From Ooceraea biroi (taxonomy: Eukaryota; Arthropoda; Insecta; Hymenoptera; Formicidae), in NCBI RefSeq assembly GCF_003672135.1, contig NC_039507.1, positions 8,819,624 through 8,883,623 on the forward strand: a stretch of DNA of 64,000 bases, read 5' to 3'. The notes below the pieces were generated by a model. It saw nothing but the letters and a program-made list of their open reading frames with translations, did not search any database and was not told the DNA's origin. Positions 12,960 to 22,666 of this stretch are shown one piece after another. The translations under genes were made by a program, and so were the position numbers. How positions within the stretch are numbered: the stretch's first letter is position 1; each line of letters opens with the position of its first letter.

Positions 12960-15667
12960 TTACATCCTGAGCCAGTACATGGCGTTACGAATGTTATTGT
13001 AATCCGACAAATTCTCGACGGGGCCAACTGCTGCGACCACCGGACAGTGATCGTAAATGTACTTCATGCCAATGTTGTGAATAGTTTCGACAGTTACTCT
13101 CTGAAATATAAATTATATAATCATATACTACTATAATATACATCTTTCGACTACGTTTAAGATACTTTGTTGTGCATATAAATATAGAAATTTGCTAAAC
13201 ATTAAAAAAAATTTATAATTAAGATATAAAGATTGCCTTGTTGCACACATGACGCATGTAATTCTAATTAAATGCGAATCTACGTACATCTATCCTCGCC
13301 TCGAGCTCGTGAAGTGGGATACGGCGATTATAACACAACATTTGACGGCCAATGTCTTCGCAAATGGCAGTAGTGCCGTCCAACTGCAAGAACATATTAG
13401 TTTTGAGGATATTCTTCGCACGAGTTACTTCTTTCTCGGAAACTGTCGAGCACACTCTCATCCATTCATGTTGGACGTAAGACATCATGCTTTCGCATTG
13501 CATGGGATCACAAACAAAATATACACCCCACAGTCCTGTATCCTGCAAACGAGAAACGATAGGTACTTGTTAATCAATTTAATCATTTCGTTTCTCTACA
13601 AAATTCCTCCTGAAAAAAAATTTTTAATACTTTATGAAAAAATAAATATTAACGTAATTAAGCTTTTAAAAATAAAAAATATATAAAAATGTATTTTCTA
13701 ACTCTTCTCTCTTCTTCTCTTGGAATTTCGTATTTAAAATAAAAAGGATATTATCATGTACCATTACTTGTAAGTGTGCGTAAAGAAACATGTAATACAT
13801 ACCTTGTAGCACGTATTAAAGCTCTGGTAACTGTGACACAAGCCCTGCTCCGCGCAAACCTTGGCCAAATTGCTCGTGTTATTTACACCTCCACCCTGGC
13901 TGCGATCCCACGCTCCCACGAGAGTATTTGCAACCATAAGGGGAATGTTGTCCGCGTCAGCCCACCCAGTGCCTGGCCAAAGAATTATTTCATTATTACA
14001 CGAACTGATTTAAGATTAACTTAACAGAAAAATGCCAGCTTTCAAGTACCCTCAACGGCAACTGCAACGTGGGCGAGAGGAATTGTGTCATCGCGGACTC
14101 TTATTTCCGAACCAGTATAGCGACACGGTTGAGAAGGATATTCCGGAATTCCCTCGTTATATTCCGGTCCTTTCATTTCATCGAAATGCTTCTGGGCGAG
14201 ATCGATCAACTGATTGTGATCTACGCCACCAGCACCGGCCAGAACAAATCTAAAGGAAACGATTAGCATCTTGAGTCTTCCGAGGCCTTCCTTGTATTTA
14301 AATTTTACGATCCGAGCAGATAATCATTCAATGTATATCAATAATTTTACCTAGGTGGACCATAATGATTCTTTACGTATTTAATAAGGTCGTCTCGCGA
14401 TATGCTCTTGATGTTCTTAGTAGGCCCGAGTATCGTTCGTCCCAAGGGTGTACCCTGATAAGCAGCGGCGTGCAAGTGATCGAACACGACCTCTTGCAGA
14501 TTCGTTTCAACCTCCTGCATCTCGCGCAGAATAACACCGCGCTCCCTCTCGATTTCGCTCTCGCCCAATTTAGAATTTTTAATAATATCACTGAGAATCT
14601 CGATAGCTTTCGGCACATCTTGCGACAGGCACTTTGCATAAAACACTGTCTGCTCTCGACTCGTGTAGGCGTTCAAGTGAGCTCCCATGTTTTCTATTTC
14701 CAGCTCTAAATCAGTTTGTGAACGCTTGGCAGTTCCCTATAGAGATTTCACCATTTAAAGTAAATATAAGAGATGTCGATTACAGACAAATCATTGCACA
14801 AAACTCCAAGAGCTCGCTATCTCAAAATAATCATTGCTTAGCATCAGTAACATGCTAATTAGTCTACCTTAAAAGCCATGTGCTCCATGAAATGAGCAAC
14901 ACCATTATTCTCATCGGTCTCGAATCGACTACCCGAATCAATCCAAAGGCCAACGGTCGCCGTTGCAGCTCCGCTATCTTCACTGGCAACTCTCATTCCA
15001 CTATCCAAAGTTGTAACTTTCGTAGGCGGCTGATTGATGAGCACTTCTTTCAGAGAGGCAGCTGTCGACCGCCATTGTTTCGGTACCTGCAGAAAATGTC
15101 AACACAACGCGTTTCTCCAATCAGATGCATGACATGTGATAATTTATTATCGCAGTTCAACTTATGATAAAATTAAATCTTACAATAAGATTCTTTTAAG
15201 ATTTTTATATTTTATTTTTAGTTGTGTATGTATAACACTCTGTGTAAAGTTTACTCATACATTGAGCCAATCTGTCAAAAACGTAATAAGACGACCAATT
15301 ATCGAGATGAAACTTGACCGAATTACAGTAAGGTTAGGAATGTCAGGAGGCACTCGAATCAGAACTTCTTAATATAAAATTGCAAATTACTAGAAACGAT
15401 TTAACGATAAGTTATTAAATAATTGTTCTTGTACATAACACGACCCGAAATTGTTATTTTATTCTTATTACGTAAGGAGTATACAAGGGTGACAAACCCT
15501 TGTTCTGACTCGAGCAAAATTATTGACGGTTCGGACGTGAAGTTTAAACGTTTGTCTCGATACAACGATCGTACATCGTGAAACGCGATCGGTTTTACCT
15601 TAACAAGACTGGTTTTATTCGTATATGTGCGCAGTGCGCTACTGATTTTCAGCAGACGAGTAGCCAT
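12960..15667 (-). CDS. Pmpcb: Mitochondrial-processing peptidase subunit beta
   Basis: Seven exons on the minus strand: 15599-15667, 14868-15086, 14351-14736, 14050-14249, 13803-13972, 13288-13542 and 12960-13100, joining in phase to 479 residues, close to the usual length. MPP-beta is the zinc-bearing half of the matrix protease that cuts presequences from imported proteins. The first exon is a presequence: Arg/Lys/Ser/Thr-rich, no acid until late (MATRLLKISSALRTYTNK). The inverted zinc motif HFMEHMAFK (HxxEH) closes exon 2 and the distal Glu lies in the exon-3 region EIERERGVILREMQEVE. The M16 second half follows (GWADADNIPLM, NNTSNLAK, LGQQ-type helix CYNRRIPLHELEARID) and it ends MYWLRM. 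The HxxEH site separates it from the catalytically inactive alpha subunit and from the related complex III core proteins. Confidence 0.95.
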
Positions 15668-16073
15668 CTTTCCGACTTATCCAGTAAAGCGAAAAGAAAC
15701 TGAGGAAGCTCGTGAACCTCGTGAATGTCGTATAAGATGGCGCTGTTTTACGTCACGGCATTGAATATAACCTAGATTAGATAGCGCTGCCAAGGCCTTC
15801 TCTTCTAGGGTCTCTAGTGAGCGTCCATCCCGAACGCACCCTAAATCGTAATTGGCTGATTGTCCCCCCACTTACTATTAATCCACCGCGCATCCATCGG
15901 AATGGTTCACCCATTTTCCTTTCTTCTTACACCATGCCTCTAAAGCGGGTTCTACAATGAGAATTTAAGGTATAAAACTTCAGCTTTAAGCTTTAACCCA
16001 CAAGAAATTGATCAATCACAGTCGATTTCTTTTTGCACATTCGATTGTGATTGGTCGATTTCTTACAGCTTAA

Positions 16074-16438
16074 GGGGATGCTGGAGTTGCTAGTGAACTA
16101 TTTTTTCACTATAGCGATGGTAATTGCAGTTTCGAAAATTCTCTTTATTGCTCGTGCAGAATAAAAAATCCTTTTCCACAAATGAAGTATAGATGGAAAG
16201 AAAGTCCGCTCTGCAGGACTTTATATTCAAAATGGAAAAAAGTTAGAAAAGACAAATGCAAGTTTTTAACTTTTTTCCATTTTGAATATAAAGTCCTGTA
16301 GAGCGGACTTTCTTTCTATCTATACTTCATTTGTGGAAAAGAATTTTTTATTCTGCACGAGCAATAAAGAGAATTTTCGAAACTGCAATTACCATCGCTA
16401 TAGTGAAAAAATAGTTCACTAGCAGCTCCAGCATCCCC
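16074..16438. mobile_element. TTAA hairpin MITE, family A, copy 1
   Basis: A 365-bp near-perfect palindrome starting GGGGATGCTGGAG and ending CTCCAGCATCCCC, with TTAA on each side (16070-16073, 16439-16442). Each arm is about 165 bp around a short loop near 16250. Other copies lie at 20185-20541 and 37675-38040. TTAA target duplication suggests mobilisation by a piggyBac-type transposase, although the GGGG ends differ from canonical piggyBac CCC ends. No coding capacity. Confidence 0.9.
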
Positions 16439-16470
16439 TTAAAGCTTAAAGATTAAATTTTGTGCTTTAA

Positions 16471-16898
16471 GGTGATCCTGGAGTGACCAGGGAATTTTCG
16501 CGATGGTGCTGCCATTTGCACAATAAAATGCTTTTTACAAAAATTTGGCAATTTGTACGCACAAAATTGCAGCGGCCACCACTCGGGATAAAATAAAGGA
16601 ATATAATGAAGCTTTTAGAAGTGACTTTAGAAGCGTAATAAAAGAGAAAAGTATATGTGAAAATCTTGTACCTACTTATACATACATACAAGAGTTTCAC
16701 ATATACTTTTCTCTTTTATTACGCTTCTAAAGTCACCTCGAAAAGCTTCATTATATTCCTTTATTTTATCCCGGGTTGGGACCGCCGCAATTTTGTGCGT
16801 ACAAATTGCGAAATTTTTATAAAAAGCATTTCAACTTTAATTTTCGTATATGATGTGTGCAATTGGCAACACTTTTCACTAGCAACTCCAGGAGCGCC
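16471..16898. mobile_element. TTAA hairpin MITE, family B
   Basis: A 428-bp palindrome flanked by TTAA (16467-16470 and 16899-16902). Its ends read GGTGATCCTGGAGTGACC and CTAGCAACTCCAGGAGCGCC, related to but distinct from family A. The arms match over about 190 bp with a loop near 16680 (TACATACATACA). Short reading frames inside are mirror copies of each other and are not genes. Confidence 0.85.
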
Positions 16899-17009
16899 TT
16901 AAACTCTCATTGTAGAACCCGCTTAATGGCCAGTAAGGTCTCTATCTTGCTCAGGATTGGACGCACTGGCCTCTAGTGCTGGCGTATGGGCGTTATTCGC
17001 CAACTGAGC

Positions 17010-17135
17010 CATACAACAACAACAACAACAAGAAGGGGTGCGTTCGGAATCGCGCATACGCGCGCATTTATCTATAATGAATGTTACGTATAATATATAT
17101 AATGCGCGCTTCATGCGCGATTCGGAACGCACTCA
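17010..17135. repeat. (CAA)n microsatellite followed by a 98-bp GC-rich hairpin
   Basis: A (CAA)n run occupies 17010-17031. At 17038-17135 the left arm GTGCGTTCGGAATCGCGCAT is mirrored by ATGCGCGATTCGGAACGCAC on the right, around an AT-rich centre (ATAATATATATAATG). The CpG-rich stems stand out from the AT-rich surroundings. It could be a very small MITE. Confidence 0.65.
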
Positions 17136-17327
17136 AGGTCTCTACGGGTGTCACATTCCAAAGGGGACAGTCGTCAGGTTCACAACGATTGTCGCGAGTT
17201 TTTTTTTCAACTTGTTATTTCGTATCTAACTCACTTTTGCAATTGGCCATATCGAACCTGGGATCGGGTGCCATTAAACATTAAGAACAATTAAGAAGAA
17301 GAAGCCTACGGGTGTCGCACAAAAATA

Positions 17328-18655
17328 ATGGATCCAATAATGCGGTTGGATTTGTATAAACTACTTGGTGTAGAACATACTGCTTCAGTGGCAGAGGTAA
17401 TGTTTAACTTGTCTACTTGCTAAAAACAGTGTACAAGTATCTTTAGAGTACATTATATTATATAAAGTTTATTATAATATGTTATATGCATTTTCAGGTT
17501 AAAAAAGCATATCGTAAGAAAGCCTTAACATGCCATCCTGACAAGAATCCTGATAATCCAAGAGCAGCAGAACTATTCCTTGAACTCTCGCAAGCATTGG
17601 AAATATTAACGGATTTCAGTGCCAGAGTATGTACATTTGCGCTTCTTCAAGATTTATCAGTATGGGAGCGTCTCAATTGCGCACATGGTACACTAGACCA
17701 CTCAAAGTGCTTAGTTAGGTTAGGTTAAATTTCATTGATTTTATTGGCCTAGTGCGCCTTGTACTGTGGGCAATTGATACCCTCCCCATCAGTATCACTA
17801 TCATCAAATACATCTTTTCTTAGACTTTCAGAAAGTCTCGTAGTTAATCTAATTTATTAATTGTATTGTATTGTTGTAAAACAGGCAGCGTATGACAAAG
17901 TTTTCACTGCCAGGAAACAGGCAAAGAAACGCATTAGAGTGCTCGACAGTAAAAGGCAAAAATTTAAAGAAGACTTGGAAGCACGTGAAGAAGCTTATAA
18001 AAGATCGATAGACCCCAAGTCTGAGGAGAACAGACTAAAGGTATGGAATCTGTTAAAATTTTATTATATCCTAGATTATTGTCAATTCATAAAATGTATA
18101 ATTATCTAGGCCAAAATCGCAAGATTAGAAAAGGAGGGGGCCAAACTAGTCGAACTCGAGAATGAGAAGGCCTTTGCACAAGCACAAATGCAGCGCAAAA
18201 TGTGCGCATCCACCAGTGCTTCTTCTGCACCCAATAGATTTGTATGTATATCCCATATTACTTACTGTCTGTTATTAATCAAATAAAATTTTTTTATTGC
18301 ACCTAATATTTTCATACGTAGACGCAGCAACCGCAAATGTCGGACGCAGAGTATGCAGAGTACGAAGCGTATGTTTTTGCCAAGCTAAGGAGAGCAGAGG
18401 AACTCAAACGGCGCGCATCCATCGGTGTTTCTTCTATACCCAATATATTCGTACGTATACCCCATATTACTTACTGTCTGTTATTAATCAAATAAAATTT
18501 TTTTATCTCACGTAATATTTCACACGTAGACGCAGCTGCCGAAAACGGACGCACAAAAGTACGTGTTGGCCAATCGAAAGAGAGAGCAGGAGAGAGCAGA
18601 GGAACGCAAACGGCTCATACAGGAATTGGAGGCGCAGGAACAGGAAGAAACTTAA
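17328..18655 (+). CDS. DNAJC17-like J-domain protein lacking the C-terminal RRM
   Basis: Six exons: 17328-17396, 17498-17626, 17885-18040, 18110-18241, 18322-18450 and 18530-18655, in phase, 246 residues. DNAJC17 is a nuclear J-protein linked to pre-mRNA splicing. The J domain covers residues about 7-72: LYKLLGVEHTASVAEVKKAY, the HPD motif in CHPDKNPDNPRAAELF, and LSQALEILTDFSARAAYDKV, all typical of DNAJC17. A basic, Glu/Lys-rich coiled coil follows (about 75-150). The family's C-terminal RRM is absent: the frame ends QEQEET-stop and a poly(A) signal follows at 18731. The fourth, fifth and sixth exons look like duplicated units: exon ends SSAPNRF and SSIPNIF, both next exons begin TQ, and the two introns are near-identical. 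Probably a divergent or truncated paralogue; a full-length DNAJC17 may exist elsewhere. Confidence 0.82.
18242..18529 (+). repeat. Tandem exon-intron duplication within the DNAJC17-like gene
   Basis: Introns 18242-18321 and 18451-18529 share long blocks (CATATTACTTACTGTCTGTT, ATTAATCAAATAAAATTTTT) and the flanking coding DNA is also alike (CGCATCCA...TTCTTCT...CCCAATA and ACGCAGC). The unit is about 210 bp: the end of one exon, an intron and most of the next exon. Both introns keep usable splice sites and the phase is unchanged, so duplication lengthened the protein without breaking it. Confidence 0.85.
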
Positions 18656-18749
18656 TTTCGTCCTTAGGTCTACATTTGCGCGTGTATTTATATTTTCTAT
18701 TCGAGAAATATATGTATAATGTATATTTATAATAAAAAATTATTTATTA

Positions 18750-20156
18750 TTAATGTTTAATTTTACTCAACTCGTCGGCCGTAAAGCACAACACTGTTGA
18801 AATGGCACTTAACATATGCCGTTTACTAGACGCGTCGTTTGTCGTTAAGGGGGGAGCCTGCTTTAAAACGTTGAAAATAAGGTATAATTTTACGAATTGT
18901 TTTTGGAGAAACTATACAGCGGATCATTATAAAACTTTGATGCATTTATTAGTACATGTTTAAAGATAAAAAAAATTATTTTTTGATTTGAATATATCGC
19001 CTGTAGAGGTCGTCCTGGAGGCATCTTAGTGCAGCCGGCATTGTAAATTGGTGAGCATTCTCCTGCCTCCAAATTTCATCCAAACTGACAAATTGAAATA
19101 TTTTCTCGTTATTTATGAATTCCCATCGTCGATGAACCTTTAATATTCATAAAAACATTAAGTTAAACAATTATTTTTGCATGAAAAAGTTCAAAACCTT
19201 TGCCTAAAAATCGTACTTTTGTGTTCTAAGCTCCACCATTTTGGCACTTTTCAACTTTTTTCTTCTCTCTTTGGTTCATCGACGATGGGAATTCATAAAT
19301 AACGAGAACATATTTCAATTTTTCAGTTTAGACGAAATTTGGAGGCAGGAGAATGCTCACCAATTTGCAATGCCGGCGACGCGGCCGCACTAAGATGCCT
19401 CCAGGACGACCTCTACAAGCGATATATTCAAATCAAAAAATAATTTTTTTTATCTTTAAACATGTACTAATAAATGCATCAAAGTTTTATAATGATCCGC
19501 TGTATAGTTTCTCCAAAAACAATTCGTAAAATTATACCTTATTTTCAGCGTTCTAAAGCAGGCTCCCCCCTTAAGTAATTTATGAATACATTCTTCAAGT
19601 GTTCCAAATTGGCACCTTCTCTCGACTTACACGCTTTCAACCTGTAATAATAATAATAAAATGTTTTTTGTAATTCTAATACCTCTGTGGCATCATTTGT
19701 ACTTGTATTGATATCGATCATTACCTGATGATACGTGCCTCCAACAGTTTAGTCTCCTCTTGTTGCTGCTCCTTCATGTGAAGCATCTCTCTCTGTCACT
19801 CCCTCAACATCGCTTCCAATTCCAGAATCTTTTTCCTCGACGATGACATTTGCATCTCCTTCCCGGTCAGTTCCTGGATGTAATGCAGTCTCGGAGGACT
19901 GTCGTTTGTCAATAATCCTTTACTAAATCGGTAATCGGCTCGACTGTATTCTCATATCTGAAATGCGTCTTATTTTGCTTTTGTAGTCTTCGCATTCCTC
20001 GGTTAGTTTATTACACAGTTTAATTTGTGTTTGTAATTCGTTTCCTAGTTTCTCCACTCTGGCGTTTAAATCCGTTAATATCTCCAATGTTTTCGGGAGA
20101 TCATTGTTGTGGATCCACAAAAAGCTGTCTAAAGGAGGTCCAAAAGCCAATTGCAT
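18750..20156 (-). pseudogene. GRIP-domain golgin relic, split by a TTAA element
   Basis: GRIP-domain golgins are tethered to the trans-Golgi by Arl1. On the minus strand, 19980-20156 reads as a coiled coil (LEILTDLNARVEKLGNELQ, KLTEECEDYKSKIRR). Downstream, YENTVEPITDLVKDY and NDSPPRLHYIQELTGKE need a frame shift between them, and the helix ILELEAMLRE is followed by TGA in frame. An intact intron (19642-19724) leads to SREGANLEHLKNVFINYL, the start of a GRIP domain resembling that of GCC1. There the 722-bp family C element interrupts it. Beyond the element, in the right frame, the domain goes on TTNDASSKRHMLSAISTV, then LCFTADELSKIKH and a stop at 18750-18752. Retained introns rule out a retrocopy. 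Frame shifts, the stop and the insertion argue for a pseudogene; assembly error at the single-base breaks is the alternative. Confidence 0.72.
18849..19570. mobile_element. TTAA hairpin MITE, family C, copy 1 (inside the GRIP exon)
   Basis: A 722-bp element with ends GGGGGGAGCCTGCTTTA and TAAAGCAGGCTCCCCCC, flanked by TTAA (18845-18848, 19571-19574). The arms are complementary for about 300 bp; the centre (about 19135-19275) is unique apart from a second fold (GGTTCATCGACGATGGGAAT and its complement). A 60-codon frame starting MEAGECSPIYNAGC is repeated in both arms because of the palindrome and is probably meaningless. A second copy of identical length, in the opposite orientation, lies at 59541-60262. 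Confidence 0.9.
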
Positions 20157-20184
20157 TAAAAAACATAAAACTTCTGTGGCCTAA

Positions 20185-20541
20185 GGGGATGGTGGAGTGA
20201 CTAGGGAACTGCTTCGTGATGGTAATTGCAGGTTCGAAAATTCTCTTTATTGCTCGTGCAGAATAAAAAATCCTTCTCCACAAATGAAGTATAGATAGAA
20301 AGAAAGTTCGCTCTACAGGACTTTATATTCAAAATGGAAAAAAGTTAAAAACTTGCATTTGTCTTTTCTAACTTTTTTCCATTTTTGAATATAAAGTCCT
20401 GTAGAACGGACTTTCTTTCTATCTATACTTCATTTATGGAAAAGGATTTTTTATTCTGCACGAGCAATAAAGAGAATTTTCGAACCTGCAATTACCATCG
20501 CTATAGTGAAAACATAGTTCACTAGCAGCTCCAGCATCCCC
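20185..20541. mobile_element. TTAA-type hairpin MITE, family A, copy 2 (CTAA target)
   Basis: A 357-bp copy of family A with a few mismatches in the ends (GGGGATGGTGGAGTGAC on the left). It is flanked by CTAA on both sides (20181-20184 and 20542-20545) instead of TTAA, consistent with a one-base variant target that was duplicated on insertion. It stands right next to the 5' end of the GRIP-golgin relic. Confidence 0.88.
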
Positions 20542-20608
20542 CTAATGGTGATAACAAAAATCTCTTCCGACCTTACGAGCTACAGCTCATGGCGTAGTGG
20601 ATCGTAAT

Positions 20609-21153
20609 CATAGACATAGTAAGAATAGACCACGGACTGATTCGTAATTATCTGGATTTATTGGACGTTTATAAAACTTTTGTCGTAAATTTCTAGAATT
20701 AAAAATATCAAATAAGTCGTTCATCATCTGCAGGAATTCCTCTGTTGCTTCAGATTGTGCAAACTTATCGATATTACCAACTAAACAAACAGATGATACA
20801 GTTCATTGTCGATAGGTGACACTACTAGTAGCCCGTAAAGACATGGCCGACGATCAAATCCCCCCTCCCCGCCATTGCTTCACCCCCTCAGACCTATGCT
20901 CTCTCCTTTAACTCCGCGGAATAGACCGAGCGTGTTCTCAACTTGGCAGTGAATCACAGGTAGAAAAAGAGAGAAAGCAGGCGAAGGATTGCTCTCTCTC
21001 TCTCTCTCTAAGGAAAGAAGAGTGGGGGTAAGAGCGGAGAGTGGGGAAGACGCGAACAGAGAGAGAAAGAGAGCCTCCACCTACTTTCCGTCCTTTTCTA
21101 GCTGTGCTTCACGTTTTGCGCTTCACGCTCGGTCTATTCTTACTATGTCTATG
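20609..21153. mobile_element. P-superfamily-like element with 8-bp target duplication
   Basis: A perfect 23-bp terminal inverted repeat occupies 20609-20631 and 21131-21153; it begins CATAGACATAGTAAG. Each side carries the same 8 bp, ATCGTAAT (20601-20608 and 21154-21161), a perfect target duplication. P elements also start with CA and make 8-bp duplications, and the left interior retains a P/THAP9-type transposase fragment. A subterminal repeat of the right end (GAATAGACCGAGCG near 20921) occurs inside. At 545 bp it is an internal-deletion derivative. A (CT)n-rich stretch fills the right half. Confidence 0.75.
20632..20778 (-). pseudogene. P-element/THAP9-type transposase C-terminal fragment
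   Basis: Minus-strand reading from 20778 gives GNIDKFAQSEATEEFLQMM then NDLFDIFNSRNLRQKFYKRP and INPDNYESVRG, running up to the left terminal repeat. The core LFD.(L/F)NSR is characteristic of the C-terminal part of P-element/THAP9-like transposases. An upstream in-frame stop (TAG) and the lack of the THAP and catalytic parts show that it is a dead remnant. Confidence 0.6.
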
Positions 21154-21186
21154 ATCGTAATAAATAAAAACAGGATGATTGATTCA

Positions 21187-21456
21187 TTGATGGAGAAGGG
21201 AGAGGAACTCGAAACTGTGTACCTGCTCATAAAATTCTTTAATCTTTTTTCTTTTTAATAAACAGACGAAAAGGAAGTATTTGGAAGCATTTGGAGCACC
21301 AACTGGACCGCAGTCAGGAATGCATTGTAATCGAGCTAACGTTTCAAATTCTTCCAGAACACTCTCTATCCTTTCCTTTCTTTCGAATAAAAAGAAGGAA
21401 AGAAAGTGTTTTAAAGCAGTCGGAACATCCGCAATAGATTCTATAAATTTTCGTGA
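21187..21456 (-). other. Open minus-strand stretch, unassigned possible exon
   Basis: Ninety codons are open on the minus strand without a Met. They begin KFIESIADVPTALKHFLSFF, followed by a helix FERKERIESVLEEFETLARL and PDCGPVGAPNASKYFLF. The composition looks like real protein, and a possible donor (CAG|GTACAC) follows at about 21212. It could be an upstream exon of the GRIP-golgin relic or of another decayed gene. I do not recognise a family. Confidence 0.25.
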
Positions 21457-21559
21457 TCAGCCACGCGATTGGTTGTTTTTCCGTACCTATGCATATTGCG
21501 ACTGCGCATGTTCGTTTCAATAAACCGAAACGTAATCATAGTTGTATATGTTCGGAGGT

Positions 21560-22666
21560 CGGAGCTGGAATCGAAGGTAGCTCCAAGGTACACGTAATGA
21601 ATTTCGGTATCTTTACGCCGCCATGTTTTACGCATCGAACGGAAGCTTGGTAACGCCATTGTGTGCTTTGCGTTATTCCTCGTCGGATCGCGAAGAGTGT
21701 TTGATGCGAGCGTGTTAACATTGTGGCGTTAAGAGCGTCACGATCGTTCGTCAGTGTTACTGAACACGGAAAGTGTGATATTATTACGCACAGAAAACGA
21801 CGAATTACTGCAACGGGTAAGGTTTACACTCGTCGACGATGCTCGTCGACATTCGCCCTCTCGTTTACGATTTGTAATAATTCGCAATTTCGCGTAGATG
21901 CTATTTCTTCACTGCTTCCCGAGTGAGTTGGTGCATCGTGAGACGTTAGATGTATCCTAATGCACGTTGCAAAATCTGCTGCATAAAATCGATTTTCTCC
22001 TTCTTTTTCGTAAATCTAAATGAAGCAGCCAAGATTTTCTCTAATAAAGAATCTCCGAATTTCTTCCGAACGCTCAAAAGGATAGCTACATGTTCAATCA
22101 ATAATGTATAAGTTAATGCGACAAGTTTTATGCTATTATTCGAAGTAGCGTATGTAACGGTGCAGCACATTTGTGTATAATGATACTCCTTTGTGCACTG
22201 TTATTCATTTTTATTTTCATTTTTTAAATCCTGTTATTTTAAAACATTTTTATGAAAATATTTTTGAAATTGATAAAAATGACTAGTAAAATTGATAGCG
22301 ATAAAATATTTTCTACATACATTATGTATCAGCTGTGTCACTCAAAAACATTGAGATAATTTGCATATGATTACTATACATTATTCTTATCTATTCTTTT
22401 CATATGTAATGTATAATGTATACGATAGTCTGTAGTATATTAGAATGTACGTGCATTTATAAAAATTTGGAAGAGAAGCAGTAGAATTGTGATTTTAATT
22501 CTCTTGCATTCTTAACGCATTGTTATTAAATATAAGACTAACGAAAGTTAGCTACTAATTTCATATATATATATAATAAAATACATAACTATCATATATG
22601 ACTATCAAAGTCATGGAAAAATAAAACTTTCTTTATTTTCAGAAGTTGAATAGATGTACATACGAC
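21560..22666 (+). promoter_or_regulatory. Probable RBM5 5' UTR exon, first intron and promoter region
   Basis: The stretch before about 21816 is CpG-richer than its surroundings and ends with a good donor, AACGG|GTAAGG (GT at 21817). The coding exon's acceptor TTTTCAG lies at 22636-22642. This fits a non-coding first exon spliced to the coding exon. No TATA box was identified, as usual for housekeeping genes. Exact start site not visible. Confidence 0.45.

Larger units (their letters stand above)
15945..16923. mobile_element. Outer inverted-repeat element carrying two nested TTAA elements
   Basis: The sequence AAGCGGGTTCTACAATGAGA near 15945 recurs as its reverse complement ending at 16923 (CTCATTGTAGAACCCGCTT), with AAGCGG/CCGCTT at the extreme ends. 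Between the ends lie two complete younger hairpin elements (16074-16438 and 16471-16898), so the original element was only about 180 bp long. A second internal repeat, GTCGATTTCTTTTTGCACA/GATTGTGATTGGTCGATTTC, is part of its own body. Classic nested insertion. Confidence 0.6.

Noticed and set aside
13249..13686. Plus-strand genes opposite MPP-beta
   Set aside because: They are antisense shadows of well-supported MPP-beta exons.
16467..16730. Genes inside family B
   Set aside because: The forward and reverse frames mirror each other because of the palindrome.
18890..19072. Gene encoding MEAGECSPIYNAGC...
   Set aside because: The same frame occurs in both arms of the palindrome and in the second family C copy; it is a by-product of the repeat.
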